Source: Helianthus annuus (taxonomy: Eukaryota > Streptophyta > Magnoliopsida > Asterales > Asteraceae). From it: a stretch of 64,000 nucleotides of DNA. Where the stretch lies: NCBI RefSeq assembly GCF_002127325.2, contig NC_035443.2, positions 144,164,073-144,228,072 of the forward strand, in the 5' to 3' direction. Shown piece by piece: positions 56,853 to 64,000 of the stretch. Each line of letters begins with the position of its first letter. Within the stretch, counting starts at the first letter, position 1. The notes beneath the pieces were generated by a model that made no database searches, was not told the DNA's origin, and was given only the letters and a program-made list of their open reading frames with translations. The translations under genes and the position numbers were made by a program.

Positions 56853-57379
56853 GATGGCCAGTCCGTTCTATCGTTTCGTATGAGCTTCAATTTCTGACCC
56901 CATCATTTTCAAATGGTAAGGCTCCACTTCCAACTTGTGGATGTCATCACGCGTGTAGTATTCCCTTTTTAATGTGTTCTTTGAATTCGTTCCAGGGGGT
57001 GGCGTTAGCAGCTGCCAACCCTAGTATCTGTACTTGCGCGTTCCACCTGGTTAGCGCGATTCCTACCAAAGTACCAGTGGCGTACTTGACCCCTGCGAGC
57101 CTCAGGGCGTTCACGCATGAAGTTCTTGAATGTGCCACTGAATGTGCTTGGGCGACAGTCCATGATGTTCTGGAATGTGTGCGTTCTGACCCGTTGCGCG
57201 AGAAAGATAGATCAAGGTTAAGCGCGAAAGTTGGGTCACGAGAGTAGGATCTAACATCCTAGAATAGGTCTGGGATAGCAGGTTATACCTCCTGCTTGTG
57301 CGGCTGCAAGTGCCGCAGCAACTTGTTCGTTAATGAGAGCCGTCAACTGGGCTTGAGTCATGTCAACACGTCCAGACAT
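56853..57379 (-). pseudogene. Nested gag, N-terminal part with mutated intron
   Basis: Start ATG at 57379 (MSGRVDMTQAQLTALINE). The frame runs into an intron-like segment at 57191-57288 that begins GGAG/GTATAA but ends GG instead of AG. Further on, fragments (KYATGTLVGIALTRWNAQVQ, 56947-57138) match gag in other frames. Several indels make it non-functional. Confidence 0.8.
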
Positions 57380-57674
57380 GATCGAATAGTAAAGGTAGCA
57401 TAAGTAAGAATGGTTCACGAATAGTGCGATGACAGAAGAGTGTAAGCACGTATGTGTTCTCAAGCAATAACAAGTTGTGAGCAAAGTAATGTAAGCATAC
57501 TACGAGCAAAGTTCTATGCAGTTCTAGCAAGCAGGTAATAAACATAAACCTTATTACCTAGGATGTCGAGTCTTGCACGTGGAGCGAAGCGTCGTTGTGG
57601 ATCGTTGAGAGCACTGTTCTGGTTATAGTCTGGTTTTAATAAAAACGTTTTCCCATATTAAAACCAAGTTCTCT

Positions 57675-57697
57675 ATAACCAATGGCTCTGATACCAA
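57675..57697 (-). other. Primer binding site of the nested element
   Basis: Minus strand ATTGGTATCAGAGCCATTGG just after the 5' LTR, the same Met-tRNA site and following bases as in the + element. Confidence 0.9.
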
Positions 57698-57699
57698 TC

Positions 57700-59848
57700 T
57701 GTCACACCCCCAAAATCCACCTGCGGAGTATCACCGCTTGGGAGCGTGACTGACCAGGATCAAGCCATCAATCATATTGAACATAGCATAATATAAATAA
57801 AGTAATTCGTAAAACCCCATTCAATACAATTGACGTTTCAAAACAATCATAGTATCAGTAGCGGAAGCATAAGTAAATAACCCAAGTAAACCATAAGTTC
57901 AATTATTCGAAATGTTTAAACATAGCGTTCTTAACCCACTGCCCACAACGTCCCGCTCCTCCAGTGCAAGCTCCATAAGTACCTAAGGTCCTGCAAGGCA
58001 TGCAGCAGATAATCAACAAACTAGTTGAGCGAGTTCACAGTTTATAGTTTAGTTTGAGTAATAGTGCGTTTGTTCAATTAAGTTTCGTATCGTATCAGTT
58101 CCATCGCGGCCTCCCAGGCATGTGTGCGAAGATTATGTTCGTTAGTTCGCGACCATAGTCTTTACCGACCAGGGTGTGTGCGAAGGCAATTTATCAGTTC
58201 GTTCGCGACCATAGTCTTTACCGACCAGGGTGGGTGCGAAGGCAGTTGAGTAGTTCGTAAGCATCAACAGTTTAATCGTTCGTTACAGTATCAAAGTATG
58301 CACAAGTAATCATCCAACCCATTCCCACCCTGGGAACCCATGCCTTGGCTGTGTGAACTCACCTTGGTTTGCTCGGTATGCTAAGTTATGCACTCACAAG
58401 TAATTAATCACGTCCTATTGTATGCACGTATAACAAATCAGTTCATGTTCGCAATGATACGCGTGCAATTTAATGTTCACATAACAGTCAGTTTGCATAT
58501 CGGCACAACACGTATTGTTTCACATCAAACCATCAGCTAGTGTACACGAATACCAATGTTAACATTCATCACTAATCATGGCATGCCAAATAAATCAAAC
58601 ATACATTCCAACATTAAAATATGTTCATAATTATATATCTTTCGATCCACCCTTATCTTTCGGTACATTAGTGATCTTTCGATACACAGTTATCACAGTT
58701 ATCCTTCGGACCGAAAGTTATGTTTCGAACCAATGCCATCTTTCGACCAACTGTCATCTTTCGGTCAACTTAATTATGTTTCGGTCAATGCTATCCTTCG
58801 GTCAATGCTCCTATGGTTCGGTCAAAGCTATCCTTCGGTCAACACTACTATGGTTCGACTAACAAGCATCTTTCGACCACAACTATGTTTCGAGTAGCAA
58901 TATCTTTCGACAATTAACAGTTACGTTTGATCACAATCAGTTATGGATATCATGCAGTCAATTACAGAAACAGAAACCCTAATCATCTACAGCCGTCATC
59001 ATCATTAACAAGCACATTTCATATATTCAATCTCAAGAACCCTAACCGAAATCATGAACAATAACCATATTCATTCGGATTACTATCAAGACATAACAAC
59101 CTCATGTAAACTGATTTCATAATAACCCGATTTCACTAATATATCAACAAGTTATCAATCCGGAGCATACATCGTCACAGTAACATAACAAGCACCATTG
59201 AATCGATTTAAACTTATTATCATGCCATACAACTACAAGATCATCTTTATACGATTCCTATCATTCAACATACAATCAATTCGAGTCGTTCTTAATCAAA
59301 GCATGTAATAATAATAACATCATGTCATCAACGATGATAGTGAAACACTAACCGGATTAGGGGATTGAAACTAGTGGGGTTTCGGGTGCACAAGAACTTT
59401 CAGCCGACTCCAAGACTTCGAGAGAGAGGGAAAGGTATTAGGGTTTTTAGAAACTAACTGCCGGTTACATGCATCACGTATTTAAACGTATTACAGAAAT
59501 GGGCCAAGCCCATTAGAAAAGCTGGGCCGAAAGATGTCGAAGGATGGAGTCTTTGGTCGAAGGATATGTTTCGAGATCCTTCGAACCGGAAGCTGATCCT
59601 TCGAGTCGAAGGATATGTTTCGAGATCCTTCGAACTGTGTGCCATGCTTCGTGATCTAGACTAAGTGTTTTTAATAATAAATCTAATATTATATTCTACC
59701 ACAGCAAGTAATCATATATGACAAAACGACAATACGTTTCATTAAAATACATCGCGTACAATTTCAAGTCCACAATCCAAACAACTAAACAGTCAAAGTC
59801 AACGCGCATTTAATGCGAAAGTGAAAGTCAGAAACTCGAGTTGTCACA
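57700..59848 (-). repeat. 5' LTR of the nested chromovirus
   Basis: 2149 bp, essentially identical to 51122-53270. On the coding strand a TTTAAATACG box near 59478 lies upstream of a CCTCTCTCTCGAAG leader. Confidence 0.96.
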
Positions 59849-61023
59849 CATTACAAGCCGAGACCTCCTGGTTGCGACTCGAGACCGCATGTTCTCGAGT
59901 CGAGCCCACCTTGTCTCGACTGGGCTGTTCACTTTAGTTATTGGGCCATAACGTGATTTGTTTGGGCTGCCTGTTTAACTGAACTATGTGTTAGTTGATA
60001 CTGTTGACTGATCCAATAGTAGAACAGACCCAATAACTCTACATGTAACTGTATGCATGCTATGTGTTAGATTATGTGTAAAATATACGTGACATTCTCT
60101 GTACCCAAACCTGACCTATACTGGTAACCATGTTAGGACGTGGTGACCAGCGTGTTTGACAAGTAACCTAATCTGCCGAGCAACCCAAGGTGAGTTCACA
60201 CACTAAAAGCATGCGTCCCAAGGAGGGACACGGACAAACTGCCAACTTTGGGAAAAATACTTTTGAAATATCATTTCCGGGGGAAATCCGAATGGGTATT
60301 TACCATCTCCGGGGGAGATACGTTTGGATAATATTTATAAATCACAACTAGCCAAGCTAAACGAAACTCTATCACCTTAAGTCCCTGCTTACAGTACCGA
60401 TTAATTGCCGGGGGCGAACGGGTTATTAGTTGATAGCGCTATTAGGTTTGACAACCTCACACCGTGACCGGGGGAGATCGGGCGTAAACTAGTAGACCTT
60501 GCATCTTGGTCAATGACGATAGACATTGACTCGGGGCACAACAACTTTCCGTCAACAGTTTCGGTATCTACAGTTTAGTGAGCTTACAGATGGGGTAGCT
60601 CCCCACAACGTGATTATAAATGCTTTATCTAAACAACTTACGTTTTCAAAAATTAAAACTTGACACCTCGTGGACTCGCCAACATTATGTTGATACCCTA
60701 CTGCATGCTTTGCAGGTACCCAGTGATTCAGGAGCTTGCAGCTTGCGGATGTGTAGTGGTCGTCTAACCCGTGTGTTGGGTTTTTAACCAACTTGAACTA
60801 AGAATCTTGTTTTAAACTATTTTGTCTATGCTTCCGCTACTTACCTGAACTATTACTTCAACTTGAATACTTTTGAACTTTGATTATGATATTTGCCAAC
60901 CTTGTGGTTGGTGAGTATTACTTATGTTACTAATTAAATTGCTCAGTATAATTGGTGGCTGGATCCTGGTCAGTCACGCCTCCAAGCGGTGGTGTTCCGC
61001 ATGTGGATTTTAGGGGTGTGACA
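59849..61023 (+). repeat. 3' LTR of the + chromovirus, second part
   Basis: Resumes at CATTACAAGCC, matching 43641-44815, and ends GGTGTGACA followed by the target duplication GTTTG. Confidence 0.94.
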
Positions 61024-61028
61024 GTTTG

Positions 61029-61135
61029 GATACCCATTCAAAAAGTCATAACCTTTCAAACCACTTTTAAACAGATCACACCCTTCACAAAAAAAGTCAC
61101 AACTTTGAGATATATAACACCCTTTAAAAAAAGAT
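61029..61135. repeat. Host minisatellite (right part)
   Basis: Continues the AAAAAGTCA.AA words of 42062-42424 (CATTCAAAAAGTCATAACC, AAAAAGTCACAACTTTG). Confidence 0.75.
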
Positions 61136-61803
61136 GCTCCTTAGTTTAAACATTTAGAAAAGTCATTAGAAAAGTTATCTAAGGGGTAATATAAATACCA
61201 TATAATAGTTGCTTTCTAAAATGAAAAGTGTGATAAAAGCGGTGTGATTTTAGTTTGATACATAAAATTTCTTACCGACACCACGAGGGGACACACCCCT
61301 AATCACAACAACCCTAGATATAAATAACACTTAGTAAGTTAGGTTGCATCAACAGCACATCGCATTGCTTCATTCGAAAGGCACCAAATCACCCATAATA
61401 GACACCGATTCATTCATTTATGTAGAATTATACAAAAAGGTAACTTGCTCTTCAAAGTTCTAACTGAACCGACATTCCGTTCGAAAAAAAAGTTAATCAA
61501 ACCATCTTATGAATTGGTGTTTTGATTCATCGCATTGTTTCATGACATATAACCATATATTCACAAATAAATAGTCACAACATATTTGTTTTAATTGAAC
61601 CGCTTCCACTTCTCTATTTTAAACCATATCCCTTTCTTCGATCTTCATTATTAAATCAAAACCAAACGACCATTCATTTACATTCGCATCATCAAAGCTA
61701 AACATTTTTTTTCATGATTTAACTTTATCCTTTAGAAATTCTTCTTGAATAGCTTTTTTTATTGACTCCGTACACCAAACAATCTTTTTTTCCATGTTTG
61801 TGA
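61136..61803. other. AT-rich region; no gene seen
   Basis: No coding frame of note. A TATA-like TAGATATAAATAA lies near 61316 after a CCCTAG word, but nothing recognisable follows. Confidence 0.4.
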
Positions 61804-61806
61804 TTA

Positions 61807-62105
61807 GAGCATCCACAATAGAGGTATTTTTTGGTGTTTTTAAGGAGAGATTGTGTGATGTGGAGGAGAGAGGGTGTGAGGTGGAGGAGAGATAGTGTAG
61901 TGGTGTATGTGAAAAAAATGAGAAAAAATTGAGGGAAGAAAAGTATGTGAGTGTGATGTAGGAAAGAGGAGAGATGAGAGAGAAAATAAATATTTGATGG
62001 ATATTTTGTTTCTGAGAGGGCAAGAGAAAGAAATTTATGAGCAGGTGCCATGTGGCACATGGCACCTTAAAAACATCTTCTAAAAATTACTTATTGTGGA
62101 TGCTC
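61807..62105. mobile_element. Tourist-like MITE
   Basis: 299 bp with inverted ends GAGCATCCACAATA / TATTGTGGATGCTC and TTA target duplications (61804-61806, 62106-62108), as made by PIF/Harbinger elements. The interior is low complexity (GGAGAGA runs). It holds a near-perfect palindrome GGTGCCATGTG-G-CACATGGCACC (62044-62066). Frames crossing it on the minus strand are not genes. Confidence 0.8.
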
Positions 62106-62108
62106 TTA

Positions 62109-63212
62109 TTCTTTTTATCTGCAAATACATAGTTTAACTTTTTTACTTTGTTATACGCGTTTTGTATGTTTGTCGTTATTTTTTCTTCTTGAATCGTGAC
62201 ATCAAGATTTGTTTGTCATATGCAATTTAAAGTGATTGATTACAGATACAATTTCAAATTTGCATGTAATTGCAATCAAACGAAAATGATGAATTTCAAT
62301 TGACGTATATGATGTACAAAGATATGTAGTCGTTGGATACAAAGAACATGTATTATGTATATTGTATGCGATTGTATAGCAGAGTGTAAAGAGAGGAAAG
62401 CATTTGTGGTTTTTTTTTTTTTTTTTTTGAGAGATGAAGGTTATTCTTGGGTTGGTGTTTCTATTATTGTTATTAAAATGTTTGTAATTATAGGAAATAT
62501 TAAATTTAGGTTTCATTATATCATCTATTTTTTTTCAAATCCTAAACAGAGTTTTGTGGTTGTCTTCGAAGGTTTCTATGGTGGTTTGACAAAGGAAGAG
62601 CTGCGACAGTTCCGATAGTAATTGATAACGGTGGCACAGTCTGTCGATGACCGGTGGTGAGGACGATGGTGGTTTCCCCTCGATTGGGCACCACACCGCT
62701 CTAAATGGAACGGGCAACTGCCGTTGGTATTCTCAATAGATAACAGGCGTAGATCGGCTAGGGAGAGGGGTGGCCGATATTGGCGTGAACTCACGCCGGC
62801 TATTCTTTTCCGGTGGCAATGGGGGTAGGGTGACTGTGTCCCTCTGGTGCGTCGCCTCTATACATTGTGCCCGACTCCCGATATTCTAACCGCATATTTT
62901 GATGCATATATGTTTAATCACATATTTTTAATCGCCATCATCCAAAAGTTATGTATACCACATTTACGACACATATATTCTAACCTAATGTATACAAAAA
63001 AACGCCCACCAACGCTATAACACACCCGTGGTAACTGTATAAAATGTAACAATTTTGGCATACACGCATCAAAACTTCCCACTGCAACGTGCGGGTTGGC
63101 GTCAACTCGTTGTTTATATTTATCAACTAAATTGATAATTAAGTAGTATTATTAGTTAACAATTAATTAATAATGCTTGGAATTTATTTGATTACAAATA
63201 AGTTATTATAAA
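62109..63212. other. Unassigned region with a GC-richer island
   Basis: 62109-62540 is AT-rich with a T19-type run near 62411. 62560-62880 is clearly richer in G+C than its surroundings and has short frames on both strands (for example 62576-62794 minus), but I recognise no family. 62880-63212 is AT-rich again. Confidence 0.35.
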
Positions 63213-63461
63213 TTATTCACAAGAATAGAAGTGATGGTGAAGAGGACCAAAGAATATAATTGGATGGCGGGTTGGCCACGAACAACAATCGCCATTGCCA
63301 AAAGTAAGTTTTTCGTAACCAATGTACATGTTGGCATTTTTAACCAGCCCAACATTTGAAGTCATGTGGGTCGTAGCTCTAGATTCAAAAATCCATGTGT
63401 CAATCGTCATATATATCCAACAAAGATGAGATGATTCATTATCAATCCAAAATATAAACAA
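63213..63461 (-). pseudogene. Copia protease-region scrap
   Basis: An 82-codon frame reading TWIFESRATTHMTSNVGLV, then YIGYEKLTFGNG. This resembles the copia protease start (W.FDSGAT.HMT) and the following Y.G...VGNG stretch. The catalytic Asp-Ser-Gly is changed to Glu-Ser-Arg and nothing of integrase or RT follows, so it is a dead fragment. Confidence 0.5.
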
Positions 63462-63783
63462 GTGAATTGTTGAAAATCCAGTTTGTAAAATTTTGTATTT
63501 ATACTCTTGAGGTCCAAATAATTATGATGCTCAAAAAGTGTATTAAGTGTGAACTTTCCTATTGGGCTTTTGAATGGGCTCCTTAAAGCCTAAAAGAGCT
63601 GTTGAATTCCACGCGGGTCTTTGTGGGAGAAATTTTGAACAATTTCTAGGTGTAGGATTTTTAGAGAAAGCCTACTTTTCCGTGTTTTCATCATATCAAA
63701 GCAAAGAGTTAAATTTCAAAATCGTTCATTAGGTTTGTGATTTCTCTAAGGTTTTATTTTTGTTGTCTTTTTCATTCAAACAA
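63462..63783. other. No gene seen
   Basis: AT-rich sequence without a convincing frame or repeat. Confidence 0.35.
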
Positions 63784-64000
63784 GGCCGGCTCTAGCATAA
63801 GCTAAATCAAGCAAGGGCTTTAGGCCCCAGAATTTCAAGGGCCACCAATTTTAAGAGGCTATCATTGTCCGTTTTCGTAACTAATATTTTTTGATTTTGT
63901 AGTATATGTTCCTAGAAAGAGAAAAGAAAAAAATAATAATAGAGATAGGTTAATTTTGGGAGCTCCCTCTGTTTTTTCAAAGCTTTTCATGAAGAAGATG
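63784..64000 (+). mobile_element. Possible edge of a hAT-like element
   Basis: AAGGCCGGCTCTAGC...AAGGGCTTTAGGCCCC resembles the G/C-rich ends of plant hAT (TTF-type) transposons, then AT-rich sequence to the window end. Only one end is present, so this is tentative. Confidence 0.25.

Larger units (their letters stand above)
51122..59848 (-). mobile_element. Very young, internally deleted chromovirus nested in the 3' LTR
   Basis: Two 2149-bp LTRs (51122-53270, 57700-59848) with one difference noticed (C 52366 / T 58944). Primer site and LTR ends are the same type as in the host element, but the LTR middle is different, so it is a sister family. Gag lacks its zinc knuckles and the protease is missing. 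It must have moved with proteins supplied by another copy. No 5-bp target duplication: left junction has filler, right flank resumes the host LTR exactly (CATTACAAGCC). Confidence 0.93.
42425..61023 (+). mobile_element. Chromodomain Ty3/gypsy (Tekay-like), split by a nested relative
   Basis: TSD GTTTG at 42420-42424 and 61024-61028. 5' LTR 42425-44815, Met primer site, gag-pol to 49681, two pre-LTR modules, 3' LTR 49783-51000 plus 59849-61023. Without the nested element it is about 9.75 kb. LTRs differ by roughly 16 substitutions in 2.39 kb (0.7 %, hand count). The C-terminal chromodomain and Met primer site suggest the Tekay/Del clade (inference). Confidence 0.94.

Noticed and set aside
61712..62065. 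Overlapping minus-strand frames of 117 and 111 codons
   Set aside because: They span a Tourist-like MITE and are Ser/Leu/Phe-rich low-complexity translations.
1..64000. Intact host genes or tRNA/rRNA genes
   Set aside because: I looked on both strands for conserved non-transposon proteins and tRNA-like cloverleaf words and found only primer binding sites and the H2A fragment.

Overview
This is nuclear plant DNA made almost entirely of nested transposable elements. I recognise no intact host gene, no RNA gene and nothing prokaryotic. The families point to Asteraceae (sunflower/lettuce/chrysanthemum type). They include Ty3/gypsy elements with a chromodomain and Met-tRNA primer site, an Athila element with an Asp-tRNA primer site and an ATHILA ORF-1 gene, a SIRE-like Ty1/copia with a very long gag, and a Tat-type element with the antisense 'transposase (putative), gypsy type' gene. 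The family assignment is inference from protein style; no search was run.

Layout. (1) 440-13909 and 36529-36664: relic of a Tat/Ogre-like gypsy element on + (antisense aORF 440-2335, polypurine tract, LTR 13121-13873, duplicated leader). (2) Inserted in it, 2466-13012: a complete - strand copia with 447/451-bp LTRs, target duplication AGAAC, intact pol and broken gag. (3) Also inserted in it, 13910-36528: a - strand non-coding gypsy-type element (LARD) with three LTRs in tandem and AAACT flanking the outermost LTRs. (4) Inside that, 16777-30088: a + strand Athila element carrying gag-pol (several lesions) and an ORF-1/env-position gene with its own 5' leader and intron-like segment. (5) 37034-39029: a Mutator-like element with ~190-bp inverted ends, 9-bp target duplication and a captured histone H2A fragment, with a Helitron inside it. 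(6) 40172-42051: Helitron(s) with two successive 5' ends. (7) 42425-61023: a + strand chromodomain gypsy element (target duplication GTTTG). Its 3' LTR is split by a very young - strand relative, 51122-59848, that lacks zinc knuckles and protease. (8) 61029-64000: AT-rich flank with a Tourist-like MITE, a copia protease scrap and possibly the edge of a hAT-like element.

Hand-counted LTR differences give this order: copia about 2.2 %, LARD about 1 %, Athila about 0.9 %, + chromovirus about 0.7 %, nested chromovirus 1 difference in 2149 bp. Every coding region except the copia pol is broken, so recent movement of the LARD and of the nested chromovirus must have used enzymes supplied in trans.

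Most interesting signals. (a) A short hairpin, stem ...TTTCG / CGAAA... around a GGA-type loop, lies 17-21 nt before the 3' LTR of four different gypsy elements, and the outer pairs differ in a compensatory way. (b) In both chromoviruses the hairpin + purine tract + LTR-start module is duplicated in tandem. (c) The chromovirus gag contains a short GT-AG intron that restores the frame, at the same place in both copies. (d) The Athila ORF-1 gene is preceded by a promoter-like block resembling its own LTR, then a plant-style leader and an intron. (e) A Pack-MULE carries a histone H2A fragment.
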